Assembly (NCBI GenBank): GCA_964427415.1
Contig: CAYRUH010000001.1
Span: forward strand, 124,001 to 188,000
Reading direction: 5' to 3'
Source: Lentisalinibacter sp964427415
Lineage (GTDB): Bacteria > Pseudomonadota > Gammaproteobacteria > Steroidobacterales > Woeseiaceae
DNA: 64,000 nucleotides
Shown: positions 34,740-43,846 of the stretch, one piece after another
How positions within the stretch are numbered: position 1 is the first letter of the stretch
How the letters are laid out: every line of letters starts with the position of its first letter
The notes under the pieces: generated by a model
Database searches by the model: none
Seen by the model: only the letters and a program-made list of their open reading frames with translations
Told to the model about the DNA's origin: nothing
Translations under genes and position numbers: made by a program

Positions 34740-35032
34740 CGTCTACGAAATAGACTTCCCGGCCCTTGGCGATCCTCCTCAAGGTGCTGGATGACCCATT
34801 CGAGCGTTTCTGCTTCGTCAGGGTCGGGATTCACAATCCACTCGTCGAGGAGTGCAGACAGCCCCGTCCGCCGTTGCTCCCTGCCTTCAGCAACGACCGC
34901 ATAGACAGCACCTCGCGAACCAGCAGCAAAAAGTCGCACATGCCGGCTTGGCTCCCGAGACGCACCAGCCAATACGTGCGGCGGAATCCCCGTAGCATGA
35001 CTTGTCGCATTCAATGAAATGGTCATCGCCAC
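34736..35032 (-). CDS. Small hypothetical protein, possible antitoxin partner
   Basis: A 98-aa protein (GTG 35032; an ATG two codons in gives 96 aa) with no family I recognise. The C-terminal third is strongly acidic (NPDPDEAETLEWVIQHLEEDR). No clear DNA-binding motif is visible. The role is inferred only from position: it ends in ATGA overlap with the PIN gene and its GTG start overlaps the TAG stop of the gene above. Confidence 0.6.
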   Translation of the reverse strand: MAMTISLNATSHATGIPPHVLAGASREPSRHVRLFAAGSRGAVYAVVAEGREQRRTGLSALLDEWIVNPDPDEAETLEWVIQHLEEDRQGPGSLFRRR

Positions 35033-35384
35033 TATACCTCTGGTTCGTCTTCATCGGCCGCGGCCGACGCGTCGGACTGCTCGGCTGGCGGTTGCTGCGA
35101 TCCCTGCCCCCGAATGTCATCTGCAATTTTCGCAAGAAAGTCGGATACCGAGACAAAAGTGTCGGGTGGCATAACAACACGGGCAACCAATCTGCGCCGC
35201 TCTATCTCATCCGGGTTATGGCTGGCCTCGGGAAAATCGACGCTATAGAGATTACACTTTTGTGCATTACGCTCTGAACGCCATCCGCGTAAAGCTCTGG
35301 GGGAGCCCCGATCTCATAGAGTTCCAACACCCGGTTTGGGTTATCCGACGCCGGGATTCGCGAGATTATGCGCTTTTCAGTCAA
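35032..35384 (-). pseudogene. Frameshifted small gene (DUF3467-like?) above the PIN pair
   Basis: From TTG 35384 (ribosome binding site GGAGAG) one frame reads ISRIPASDNPNRVLELYEIG and continues through PELYADGVQ. The coding sense then moves to another frame reading NAQKCNLYSVDFPEASHNPDEI and on through RLVARVVMPPDTF to an acidic tail ending at TAG 35034-35032. Both halves look coding, so a 1-base shift near 35260-35285 splits one protein of about 115 aa. The layout (YADGV, then a short strand, then VARVVMPP) vaguely recalls DUF3467. A sequencing error is the alternative to true decay. Confidence 0.6.
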
Positions 35385-35855
35385 TATTCGGCTCTCCTTT
35401 GGAAGATGGTCGGGCGACGATCAGAACAGGTCAAGGGGCGCAGTCTGATTTCTGCGACTTGAAGACGGCGTAGGGATCACCGATTCCAGCGGTGCACCGG
35501 GTCTAGCGGCACACCGTCAACGGCAGACCCCTTCAGCCAGCCGGATCGCCCGCAACCCGCGGCGCATCCATGCCGCAATAACTCCGACTCACCGACACGA
35601 AGTAGCTCGGCGCAATCTCACACCATTAACCCGTGCTCACTTAATGCCCGAATTCTTGAATATGGGTCCATGTCCTACCTCAAATCGGCTAGCCGACGCC
35701 GCCCCGTACCTGGGGGACGACGCCGGCCGCCGCTGCCTGCGGCAAGAGGCAACAAACCGCAGACGCGCCGCTGTTGCATGGACTGGTCGCGAGTCACCAG
35801 CCCGCGTTATTGCCGTTAGGCACCCCAGGCGGCAGGGCGATCTTGCGCCGATTAA
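35385..35855. other. Non-coding stretch without recognisable gene
   Basis: I see no supported gene, tRNA or complete mobile element here. A minus-strand frame around 35485-35605 is open but resembles nothing I know. The stretch lies inside the decayed accessory segment and is probably remnant DNA. Confidence 0.5.
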
Positions 35856-36143
35856 CAGGTCTACAAGATCACCGATCCCACTGGGAAGATCTACGTTGGG
35901 AAGGATAGCGTCGGCAGTCATCAGTACTTCGGCAGCCCCGACATGGAACTCATCAGTACCGACTTCGCATCACTGCCCGGGGATGTCCGACGCGACTACA
36001 GGTTGCGCCAGGAAATCCTATGGGAATCTCCCAACTGCACCAAGTCGGAACTCGCCGCCAAAGAGGTCGAGTTCATCCGCCAATCGCGCTGCGATAATCC
36101 GACCACCGGCTACAACCATTGGCCAAAGTTCCCCGATGAATAG
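35856..36143 (+). pseudogene. N-terminally truncated GIY-YIG nuclease-like gene
   Basis: The frame reads QVYKITDPTGKIYVGKD, the GIY-YIG core in which VYK and YVG replace the named tripeptides, then YFGSPDMELI and a helix with RLRQEILWES. It ends in GYNHWPKFPDE, the normal family C-terminus. A stop codon (TAA 35853-35855) lies directly before the first core residue, so the initiating part is lost; only an internal ATG at 35943 remains, which would omit the catalytic strands. It is interpreted as inactivated. Confidence 0.75.
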
Positions 36144-36196
36144 CTGCATATCCACGCTACATTTGATGCGCGTGAGAGAAGTTGAAATCGACGCGC

Positions 36197-36514
36197 CTAC
36201 TCGGTGCCGCACCTGATCATGATGCTCTTGGTATTGAACGAACCGTAGGTGACAAACGCCTCTCTATCATTCGCGGTCGCGCTGCCGTATGGAACGGTTT
36301 GACCTTCACGGTTGATTAAGGCGTAGCCTTGCGCTCCGCACAGCTCTCCCGCCTTCTCGAAGCACTTATTGATCCCAACCGCTGCACCATCTCAGCTAAT
36401 GCTGTAACCCTCACTACCGTCTGGGAGGTAGGTTTTGTTAGCGGATGCACAGCCTGAAGCGAGAACCGCCACCGCCGCGATGAGGTAGGCTGTGCGCCAT
36501 ACACTTCTTTTCAT
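36197..36514 (-). pseudogene. Small lipoprotein gene interrupted by in-frame TGA
   Basis: ATG 36514 starts MKRSVWRTAYLIAAVAVLASGCASA, a lipoprotein signal with lipobox ASGC. The frame continues NKTYLPDGSEGYSIS, meets TGA (36394-36392), and then goes on without shift as DGAAVGINKCFEKAGELCGAQGY to TAG at 36197. In related small lipoproteins, as I recall them, a Cys follows the YSI segment, so TGA probably replaces TGC or TGT. A nonsense mutation is the simplest reading; recoding as selenocysteine is not supported by any visible element. Confidence 0.75.
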
Positions 36515-36702
36515 TCGAATGCCCCCAATGGTCAATCTTACGAGATTCATGATAACGATTCGGGGCATGGGTAGCATCACGCTAAGAATGCCCTATCATA
36601 AACTCCCGCCCCTGCCGGACCAGTGACAATCATCGAGCGAGGTTTTTCGTGCCCGTGTGTGGCAGTTGCAGTTGGCGGCGGAGGAACGCCGGCAGCCTCC
36701 CG

Positions 36703-37635
36703 TTACAGAAATTGCATCATCAGCGTGGCGATACCGAGGAAAGAGAAAAAGCCCGCGATGTCGGTAATCGTGGTGAGAACGATGGAGGATGAGGTCGCCG
36801 GGTCCTGACCGAGCCGGGTGAGCATGATCGGGATCAGCGCCCCGGCGAAGGGCGATGCCGATGGCGTTCACCAGTCCGACGATGACCTCCTTGCGCACGA
36901 CCCGCAGCCACTGACGCTCGCTGATCTCCCTCAGTGCCGGCCCGCGCATGGTGACCGCGAGAGCCTCGGCGCCGGCGCACGGTGAACATGGGGGTGGACA
37001 GCGCCTTCTCCGCGCGACCGGCACCCACCATGGTCTGGATGTCGACCGTCGCGTCCTCCTGGACCGCCCGGGCGAGGTCATCGTGCATCACCGCACCGAG
37101 GAAGATGCCTTCGCCGTCGACCACCGGCAGATCGAGGATCCGGTAACCCTAGATCGCCTGCGTGACGGTCTCCATGGGATCCATCGGATGCACGGTCGTG
37201 CTGACCGGCAGCTCGAGCGACGACAGTGGCAGGTCCCGGCTCGCCGGGGCTACGTCTTTCAGCGGCGCCCGGCCGCTCAGGCGACCCGTGCCGTCGACCA
37301 GGAATAGCGACCACGCGGTCAGCATGCCGGATTCGCCGAGCGCCCGCAGCAGTTGGCCAACCGGCATATCCCGCGGGCAGGGTCCGCGCCGGTTGCAGTT
37401 CTTCCAGTATCCGGTCGCCGAGTCCGTCCGGCAGCGCCGTCAGCAGGCGGGCGGCGGAATCCGGCATCAGGAATAAGAACACCGGCGCCAGGGTGGCGGC
37501 CGACTGGCGTGAGACGGCGTCGAGCACTTCCGCCGGTTCCAGTTCCTCGATGCGCCGCGCCGCCTCTCCCGGGAAGTCACGCAGATAGCGCCGCGTCATC
37601 AGATTCTCTGCAATCGCAAGATCGTTGCTCGTCAC
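36703..37635 (-). pseudogene. mgtE: Decayed magnesium transporter gene
   Basis: MgtE segments appear in the right order but in several frames. GTG 37635 begins the cytoplasmic N-domain (LMTRRYLRDFPGEAARRIEEL). The CBS pair follows in a second frame (SLFLVDGTGRLSGRAPL; DLPVVDGEGIFLGAVMHDDL) and contains a TAG at 37151-37149. Pieces of the membrane domain are in two further frames (ALAVTMRGPALREIS; GALIPIMLTRLGQDPATSSS, with GFFSFLGIATLMMQFL to TAA 36703). Most transmembrane helices are deleted. At least three frameshifts, one nonsense codon and internal deletions make it nonfunctional. Confidence 0.88.
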
Positions 37636-38040
37636 ACCTGTCCCCCATTGTCGGCACCGGCCGGCCATCGGCGAATTGCAGGAGCCCGCCGAGGAACCCC
37701 ACGAAGGCATCGGCCAGTGCGACCGGCAGGGCATCGTCAGGACGCCCCGCGGCACCGGGGATTTCGCCGCCAGGGCCTCGCGCAGCGCACTGCGCGAGAT
37801 GGTGCCGATGACGTGGTCCTGTCGGCTGACCACCGGCAGGCTGTGATAACGGTCCCAGCCCTCGAGCGGCCGGATGGTCCCGACGCGCGCTCTCGCAGAC
37901 AGCGGCGCGATGTGCCGGTCCATGATCTCGCCGAGCGGCGTGCGCCCCGGCGAGCGAGTCCGGCCAGGAACCCGCCGGCGATGACGACCAGCAAGGCGGC
38001 GACCAGCGACGGCAGGTTGGCAGCCACGGCCTGATCGCGG
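37634..38040 (-). pseudogene. Decayed membrane-anchored CBS-domain gene upstream of mgtE
   Basis: One frame encodes a hydrophobic segment (LPSLVAALLVVIAGGFLAGL). A second carries GEIMDRHIAPLSARARVGTI and YHSLPVVSRQDHVIGTISRSALREAL, a CBS domain. A third carries DALPVALADAFVGFLGGLLQF. At least two frameshifts separate them. It directly abuts the mgtE start and was probably its operon partner, decaying with it. Confidence 0.6.
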
Positions 38041-38094
38041 CGGACCTGGCCTGAACGGCGCGCTCGCCCTTCGATAACGAGATGAACGGTTCCG

Positions 38095-38154
38095 ACTAAT
38101 TCAATATTTTTTCGAGGTTTATAATATAAATCTATGAAAAAAAAGAATTAATAT
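38095..38154. other. AT-rich spacer
   Basis: A strikingly AT-rich run between the decayed CBS gene and the gene downstream of galU. On the minus strand an eight-T run follows shortly after the 38155 stop, with only a weak hairpin before it, so a poor intrinsic terminator is possible. Confidence 0.5.
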
Positions 38155-38676
38155 TCAATTTTCGTGTTCTACCAGCACTTTTATCGGCTCGCCGCCCGCT
38201 TCGGGCCGGAGCAGGTAACCGCCTTCCGCCTGCGGATCCGGGATCACCTCCGCCTCGAAGGGCAGCTCCCGCTCCCCGTTCGGCTGCTCGTCCCGCAGCC
38301 GCCAGTAGCGGCCGTCGTCGCTCACGTAGCGCCGCCAATCCCGGCCGCGACGATGCTCGTGGACAAAGGCCACGATGCGGATGTCCCGGAAGCGGGCACG
38401 GTAGTCCTCAGGCCAGTCGCCATATCGCTCGCCGCGCCCTTCAATGACAGTCGAATAGCGGCGCGTGCCCTCCTCCCCGGCCGCCGCCTCGGACAGCTTC
38501 TCCATCGCAAGGCGGTCGAAACAGGCCAGCCGCTCATCGTCTTCCTCGAGCGCCACGCAGCGCCTGAGCTCGACCGTGGTCCAGGTCTGGGCACCGGCCA
38601 GCGCGGAGACCAGACACAATATGGCACCGGCCAGTGCAAGCCGCGGCCACGCTGCCTCGTTGCGCCGTATCTTCAT
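38155..38676 (-). CDS. Secreted hypothetical protein downstream of galU
   Basis: A 173-aa protein with a signal peptide (hydrophobic core LALAGAILCLVSALAGA, cleavage expected after AGA at about residue 29). It has a CVALEEDDERLACFDRLA motif (about 40-57), seen in several unrelated periplasmic proteins where the two Cys may pair. The rest is polar and of unknown function. It begins as ATGA overlap with the galU stop, so it is translationally coupled to it. Confidence 0.75.
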   Translation of the reverse strand: MKIRRNEAAWPRLALAGAILCLVSALAGAQTWTTVELRRCVALEEDDERLACFDRLAMEKLSEAAAGEEGTRRYSTVIEGRGERYGDWPEDYRARFRDIRIVAFVHEHRRGRDWRRYVSDDGRYWRLRDEQPNGERELPFEAEVIPDPQAEGGYLLRPEAGGEPIKVLVEHEN

Positions 38677-39545
38677 CCCCCGCGGCTCCGGAGGTACTTC
38701 CGGAACGGCTCGCCCAGCGTCGGATGCTTCACGGCCAGCTCGACGTTGGCCTGCAGATAGCCGAGCTTGCTGCCGCAGTCGTAGCGGGTGCCCTCGAAGG
38801 TGTAGGCGTAGACCGGATGGGTATCGAGCATGGCGGCGATGGCGTCCGTGAGCTGGATCTCGCCCCCGGCGCCTCGCTCGGTGGTCTCCAGCTTGTCGAA
38901 GACCACCGGTTTCAGCAGGTAACGGCCGACCACCGCCAGCGTGGAGGGTGCCTCCTCCGGCGCCGGCTTTTCCACCATCTGGCGGATGCGCTGGCGCCCC
39001 GGCGCCTCCTCCTCCACGGCAACGATGCCGTAGCTCGAGGTCTTCTCCCGCGCCACCTCCTGCACGGCGAGCACGCTGCCCCCGTGCGCGTCGTACTCGG
39101 CCGCCATCTGCTTCAGGCAAGGCACCTCGGCGTCGATCAGGTCATCGGCCAGGTGCACGAAAAACGGCTCGTCGCCGACCGCCGGCCGGGCACAGAGTAC
39201 GGCATGGCCGAGGCCGTGGGGGATGCCCTGACGGATAAAGACGCAGTCCACCCCGGCCGGCAGAGTATTGCGTACCAACTCCAGCAAGCGCTCCTTGCCG
39301 GATTCGGCGAGGACGCGCTCGAGCTCCGGGTCAACGTCGAAATGATCCTCGATCGCCCGCTTGGTACTACCGGTGATGAACACGAGTTTTGTCGCACCCG
39401 CCGCAATCGCCTCTTCCACCGCGTATTGGATTAGCGGCTTGTCGACGACCGGCAGCATCTCTTTCGGGCTGGCCTTGGTAGCGGGCAGGAAACGGGTGCC
39501 CCGTCCGGCGACGGGGAATACGGCGGTCGTTACCGGTTTACTCAA
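38673..39545 (-). CDS. galU: UTP-glucose-1-phosphate uridylyltransferase
   Basis: Makes UDP-glucose for envelope polysaccharides (290 aa). The nucleotide-binding signature VFPVAGRGTRFLPATKASPKEMLPV lies at residues 9-33 (a GTRFLPATK core), and the catalytic segment VEKPAPEEAPS lies near 170. The start is ATG 39545. Its downstream neighbour overlaps it by four bases. Confidence 0.96.
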   Translation of the reverse strand: MSKPVTTAVFPVAGRGTRFLPATKASPKEMLPVVDKPLIQYAVEEAIAAGATKLVFITGSTKRAIEDHFDVDPELERVLAESGKERLLELVRNTLPAGVDCVFIRQGIPHGLGHAVLCARPAVGDEPFFVHLADDLIDAEVPCLKQMAAEYDAHGGSVLAVQEVAREKTSSYGIVAVEEEAPGRQRIRQMVEKPAPEEAPSTLAVVGRYLLKPVVFDKLETTERGAGGEIQLTDAIAAMLDTHPVYAYTFEGTRYDCGSKLGYLQANVELAVKHPTLGEPFRKYLRSRGG

Positions 39546-39651
39546 AGTCGCGCTCCTGTGGTCGATCAGAGCGCCAGTTTAGCGACAGCATCCCGGCTTG
39601 GCCATGCGGTCCCCGCCGCAGCGGGCGGGGACCGCGCCAGGCTCATGCCGC

Positions 39652-39939
39652 CTAATCGACGGCCGGCTCCGCGGCCGCCAACCGGATATTGTCCCGATTG
39701 GCCGCCAGGGTGCGCTCTCCGACACCCTTCACCGCCAGCAGGTCGTCAACGCTGCGGAAAGGTCCGTTCGCCTGCCGGTAGGCCACGATGGCCCGGGCGC
39801 GGGCGATGCCGATTCCGTCCAGCTCCGCCGCAATCGTCTCGGCGTCAGCCGTGTTGACGTTCACCGGGCCCGATACGGCCGCCAGCGGCGCCAGCAGGCC
39901 CGCAAGCAACGCCGTGATCCATGGGGTTCTCCTCGTCAT
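39652..39939 (-). CDS. ComEA-type helix-hairpin-helix protein
   Basis: A 95-aa exported protein with a signal peptide (ALLAGLLAPLAAVSG) and tandem HhH motifs: VNVNTADAETIAAELDGIG, and FRSVDDLLAVKGVGERTL with a KGVG hairpin. The family binds double-stranded DNA in the periplasm and takes part in natural transformation. No other competence gene is nearby, so a role in DNA uptake is inferred from family only. Confidence 0.88.
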   Translation of the reverse strand: MTRRTPWITALLAGLLAPLAAVSGPVNVNTADAETIAAELDGIGIARARAIVAYRQANGPFRSVDDLLAVKGVGERTLAANRDNIRLAAAEPAVD

Positions 39940-40054
39940 TGCACTGTTCCTCCGGTTGCTGTTCCACGGGCACCGACCCGGCGCCCGCCTACCGGAGGAT
40001 CATGCCGGCCCGCGCCGGCGACAGCCGGCGCTCAAACTGGGCAGAGCGCAGAGA

Positions 40055-41269
40055 TTAGGCGGGCGTGCGGGAGATCTCGCCCTGTCGCAGCAGGGAATCG
40101 AAGCGCACCTTTTCGGCAGGCCGCTGGGTCTCCCAGGCCTTGCAGCTGGGACACTGCCAGAGCAGCTGCATGCTGGAGAAGCCGCATTCCTTGCAGCGGT
40201 AATGCGGAGAGCGCCGCGCCAGGAGAGCAAGGCCTTCCCGAATCCGCGCGATGGCCTCGCGGCGGGGCTCGTTATCGGCGGTCGCCAGTTCCTGCCCGGC
40301 CACGAAGGCCGCGAGCGTCGGCTCTGTGAGAATGTAGTGCTCCACGCAATCGTCGATCACCGGTCCGCGCAGGTCGTGCAGGACGGCGCTATAGGCGATG
40401 GCGTTACGGTAGTTGCCGTCGCGCCGGATCAGTGCCTCTATCTCCTGCTGCAGTTCGCCGGCCCTGCCGGTGCTCGCCAGCAGATCCGCCATGCGGGGCA
40501 GGACCTCCACCAGGAAATCCGGATGCTCCTCCAGGGTGCGCCGGCAGAGGCGCAGCGCCGTGCGCGTATCGCCCTGCTCGCGCGCGATGCGGGCCCGGTC
40601 GAGGGCGCCGCGCACGGTGGGCCGGCGCCGGCTGCGGGCCTTCCTCAGCAGGTTCCGGGCCCGCTGCCATTCCCCGCGTTCCATGGCCTGCTCGGCCAGC
40701 TCGCAATAGTAATGCGGTACCCGCCGGCTCAAGGAGCCGCGACTGCTCTCCAGGCGCTCTCCGGCCTCGATTGCCTTCTCCCACTCGTGTTCCTGCTCGT
40801 AGATGCCGCAGAGCGCGAGCAGGGCTTCCTCCCGATACACGGGCTTGTCGGTCAGCGTCTCGAACATCTTCTCGGCCCGATCCAGCAGGCCGGCACGCAG
40901 ATAATCCCGGGCGAGCGCATTCATCGCCTCGTCCCGCTGCTCCGGCGAGAGATTCGGCCGGGCGATGATGTTCTGGTGGATGCGGATCGCCCGGGCCACT
41001 TCGCCGCGTCGGCGGAACAGGCTGCCCAGCGCGAAGTGGGTCTCCAGGGTGTCGTCGTCGACGCGCACGACCTTCAGGAACAGGTCGAGGGCCTGATCCG
41101 TCTGCTCGTTGAGCAGGAAGTTGAGGCCCTTCAGGTAGTCGCTGCTGAGATTGCCACCGTTCTCCTCGCGCCCACGGCTGCTCTCGCCGAAGCGGCCGAA
41201 CAGCCATCCGGCCGCCGCGATCAGCAGGAAAAGACCGGCGAGTAGGAATGCCTGGTTACTCGGCAGCAT
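40055..41269 (-). CDS. lapB: LPS assembly protein B (TPR / rubredoxin-like)
   Basis: Inner-membrane adaptor (404 aa) that controls FtsH-dependent LpxC turnover in E. coli. An N-terminal transmembrane helix (FLLAGLFLLIAAAGWLFG, about 8-25) is followed by TPR repeats (about 45-340) and a C-terminal zinc ribbon with CKEC and CPSC motifs near residues 360-376. It overlaps lapA by 14 bases. Confidence 0.95.
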   Translation of the reverse strand: MLPSNQAFLLAGLFLLIAAAGWLFGRFGESSRGREENGGNLSSDYLKGLNFLLNEQTDQALDLFLKVVRVDDDTLETHFALGSLFRRRGEVARAIRIHQNIIARPNLSPEQRDEAMNALARDYLRAGLLDRAEKMFETLTDKPVYREEALLALCGIYEQEHEWEKAIEAGERLESSRGSLSRRVPHYYCELAEQAMERGEWQRARNLLRKARSRRRPTVRGALDRARIAREQGDTRTALRLCRRTLEEHPDFLVEVLPRMADLLASTGRAGELQQEIEALIRRDGNYRNAIAYSAVLHDLRGPVIDDCVEHYILTEPTLAAFVAGQELATADNEPRREAIARIREGLALLARRSPHYRCKECGFSSMQLLWQCPSCKAWETQRPAEKVRFDSLLRQGEISRTPA

Positions 41270-41555
41270 CTTGCAGCGGCAGGCTGCGCAGCTTGCTCAC
41301 TTCCTGTTCCGCAGCGGCCAGGTTCTTGCGCAGCCGCCGGCGCTCGGCCACCGATCTCAGGACGAAGTAACCGGCACAGAACAGACCGAACAGCCAGCCC
41401 AGGGCGAAGGTGACGGTGAAAGCCACCGCGATCTGCGTCTGCACCGTCGTGAACGCGAGGTCGATGCTGACCTCCTGGGTGTTCAGCCAGGTAAAGACGA
41501 TGATCGCCACGAGCAGGGCGATGACGAGAACGATGGTCGCGATCTTGCGCAGCAT
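41256..41555 (-). CDS. lapA: LapA-domain membrane protein
   Basis: A DUF1049/LapA protein of 99 aa with two transmembrane helices (about 5-22, IATIVLVIALLVAIIVF; about 43-65) and a cytoplasmic coiled-coil tail. It partners LapB in regulating LPS assembly. It lies between ihfB and lapB on one strand. Confidence 0.93.
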   Translation of the reverse strand: MLRKIATIVLVIALLVAIIVFTWLNTQEVSIDLAFTTVQTQIAVAFTVTFALGWLFGLFCAGYFVLRSVAERRRLRKNLAAAEQEVSKLRSLPLQDAAE

Positions 41556-41648
41556 ACCGGCACCTGAATCAGCAGCGGGGCCCAGCGAACACCCCCCTCG
41601 CGAGTCTAGTGCAGATGGCTGCGGATTGGTAAGCCCGCCGCAGGCCGG

Positions 41649-41951
41649 TCAGTTCTTGATGGGGAGGTGGCGGCTCGCGTTAACTCGTTCGCGCAGGTCC
41701 TTGCCCGGCTTGAAATGGGGGACGTGTTTGCCGGCAAGGGCGACGGCCTCGCCGGTCTTCGGATTACGCCCCATGCGCGGGGGCCGGTAATGCAGGGAGA
41801 AGCTACCGAAGCCGCGGATCTCGATGCGATCGCCACGGGCCAGCGCATCACTCATGATCTCGAGCAGATGCTTGACCGCGAGCTCGACGTCTTTCGCCGG
41901 CAGATGCTTCTGCTTCCTGGCGATTATCTCGATCAGTTCAGACTTCGTCAT
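41649..41951 (-). CDS. ihfB: Integration host factor, beta subunit
   Basis: DNA-bending partner of IhfA (100 aa). MTKSELIEIIARKQ, FGSFSLHYRPPRMGRNPKTGE and the arm proline region are as in E. coli. The position after rpsA is conserved. Both IHF subunits are therefore in this window, 16 kb apart. Confidence 0.97.
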   Translation of the reverse strand: MTKSELIEIIARKQKHLPAKDVELAVKHLLEIMSDALARGDRIEIRGFGSFSLHYRPPRMGRNPKTGEAVALAGKHVPHFKPGKDLRERVNASRHLPIKN

Positions 41952-42048
41952 AGGTGCGTTCGCTTTCTTCTGCCCGCGCGGCCGCGGGGCTCCCCGCTAT
42001 CCGCGGGCGCCCGGACGGTCCTCCCGCCCGGGCGCCCGCGGTCCCCTG

Positions 42049-43731
42049 TCAGTCGGAATTGCCGGAGATCTGCTCCTTCAGCAGCTCGCCCAGCGTCGTG
42101 CCGGAGGCGCTGCCGCCGGACTCCGACTTGTAGCTCTCGACGGCCTCCTGCTCCTCATGGGCCTCCTTGGCCTTGATGGAGAGCTGCACGCTGCGGTTCT
42201 TACGGTCCACCGCCGTGAACTTGGCCTCCACCTCTTCGCCGGTCTTCAGCACGGTGCGAGCGTCTTCTACCCGACCGCGCGCCAGCTCCGAGGCACGCAG
42301 GTAGCCGGTGATGCCACCGCCGAGATCCACCTCGGCGCCCCGGGCATCCACTTCCGTGACCGTGCCCTTGACGATGCTGCCCTTCGGGTTCTGCGCCAAC
42401 CAGGACGAGAAAGGATCCTGGTCGAGCTGCTTGATGCCGAGAGAGATGCGCTCACGCTCCGGATCGATGGCCAGCACCATGGCTTCGACTTCCTGACCCT
42501 TGCGGTAATTGCGCACGATATCCTCCCCGGCCTCGTCCCAGGAGATGTCGGACAGATGCACGAGCCCGTCGATATCGCCCTCGAGACCGATGAAGATGCC
42601 GAAGTCGGTGATCGACTTGATCTGGCCGCTCACCTTGTCGCCCCGGTTGTAGCTGGCGGCGAACTCCGCCCAGGGGTTCGGCTTGCACTGCTTGATGCCG
42701 AGCGAGATGCGGCGGCGGTCCTCGTCGATGTCGAGTACCATCACCTCCACCTCGTCGCCGACCTGCACCACCCGCGACGGATTGACGTTCTTGTTCGTCC
42801 AGTCCATCTCGGAGACGTGCACCAGGCCCTCGACGCCGTCCTCGATCTCCACGAAGCAGCCGTAGTCGGCGATGTTCGTGACGCGGCCGAAGATGCGGGT
42901 GGTCGGCGGGTAGCGCCGGCTGATGTTCTGCCACGGATCGGCGCCCAGCTGCTTGATGCCGAGGGAGACGCGCTGACGCTCGCGATCGAACTTCAGGATC
43001 TTCACCTCGATCTCGTCGCCGACGTTGACGATCTCCGACGGGTGCTTGACCCGCTTCCACGCCATGTCTGTGATGTGCAACAGACCGTCGATGCCGCCGA
43101 GATCCACGAAGGCGCCGTAATCGGTCAGGTTCTTGACAATACCCTTGATAACGTGGCCTTCCTGCAGGCTCTCCAGCAGCGCTTCGCGCTCGGCGCTGTA
43201 TTCTTCTTCGACCACCGCGCGGCGGGAGACCACCACGTTATTGCGGCGCTGGTCGAGCTTGATGACTTTGAATTCGAGGACCTTGCCCTCGAGATAGGAC
43301 GGATCGCGCACGGGCCTGACGTCGACCAGTGAGCCGGGCAGAAACGCCCGCACGTTGTCGATCTCGACCGTGAAGCCGCCCTTGACGCGGCCGTTGATGA
43401 CGCCGTTGACGATCTCGCTTTTCTCGAACGCGTTTTCCAGGTGCGTCCAGGTCCGGGCACGGATCGCCTTCTCGCGGGACAGACGCGTCTCGCCGAAGCC
43501 GTCTTCGACGGCGTCCAGCGCCACCTCGACGGTGTCGCCCACTTCGACGTCGATTTCGCCGTTCTCGTTCTGGAACTGTTCGGCCGGGATGACCGCTTCG
43601 GATTTCAGGCCGGCGTTGACGATGACCACGTCGTCGTTAACGGAAACGACCATGCCGTTCAGGATGGAGCCAGGTTTGATCTGTTGACTGGCAATGCTCT
43701 CTTCGAAGAGCTCAGCAAATGATTCAGACAT
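42049..43731 (-). CDS. rpsA: 30S ribosomal protein S1
   Basis: mRNA-binding protein of 560 aa with six S1/OB domains spaced about 85 residues apart from residue 20 to 520 (each with a GxVxxVxDxGxxVxL-like core). The start MSESFAELFEES at 43731 matches the family. No strong Shine-Dalgarno precedes it, as is known for E. coli rpsA, which S1 itself represses. Upstream in-frame residues to 43812 look non-coding. Confidence 0.97.
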   Translation of the reverse strand: MSESFAELFEESIASQQIKPGSILNGMVVSVNDDVVIVNAGLKSEAVIPAEQFQNENGEIDVEVGDTVEVALDAVEDGFGETRLSREKAIRARTWTHLENAFEKSEIVNGVINGRVKGGFTVEIDNVRAFLPGSLVDVRPVRDPSYLEGKVLEFKVIKLDQRRNNVVVSRRAVVEEEYSAEREALLESLQEGHVIKGIVKNLTDYGAFVDLGGIDGLLHITDMAWKRVKHPSEIVNVGDEIEVKILKFDRERQRVSLGIKQLGADPWQNISRRYPPTTRIFGRVTNIADYGCFVEIEDGVEGLVHVSEMDWTNKNVNPSRVVQVGDEVEVMVLDIDEDRRRISLGIKQCKPNPWAEFAASYNRGDKVSGQIKSITDFGIFIGLEGDIDGLVHLSDISWDEAGEDIVRNYRKGQEVEAMVLAIDPERERISLGIKQLDQDPFSSWLAQNPKGSIVKGTVTEVDARGAEVDLGGGITGYLRASELARGRVEDARTVLKTGEEVEAKFTAVDRKNRSVQLSIKAKEAHEEQEAVESYKSESGGSASGTTLGELLKEQISGNSD

Positions 43732-43846
43732 TGATTTGAAAACCATGCCGCCCGCAGGCAGCCCTCGTTGAAAAACACACGCCCGCCGCGTCCTGCGACC
43801 GACGGTCCACACAAAATAAAAGCCGGACTACCCTGTCCGACCTGCA

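Noticed and set aside
35485..35605. Transposase or maturase remnant
   Set aside because: A short open minus-strand frame reads plausibly but shows no motif of any mobile element I can name.
36392..36394. Selenocysteine codon in the lipoprotein gene
   Set aside because: No clear SECIS-like hairpin was recognised and neighbours are pseudogenes; kept only as a check under findings.
34042..38154. Genomic island integrated at tRNA-Asn
   Set aside because: No duplicated tRNA 3' end was found at the far side and no integrase is visible; the decayed segment is real but an attachment-site insertion is unproven.
38155..39120. 321-aa version of the gene downstream of galU
   Set aside because: The extra N-terminal part is a shadow of galU in another frame; the signal peptide begins at ATG 38676.
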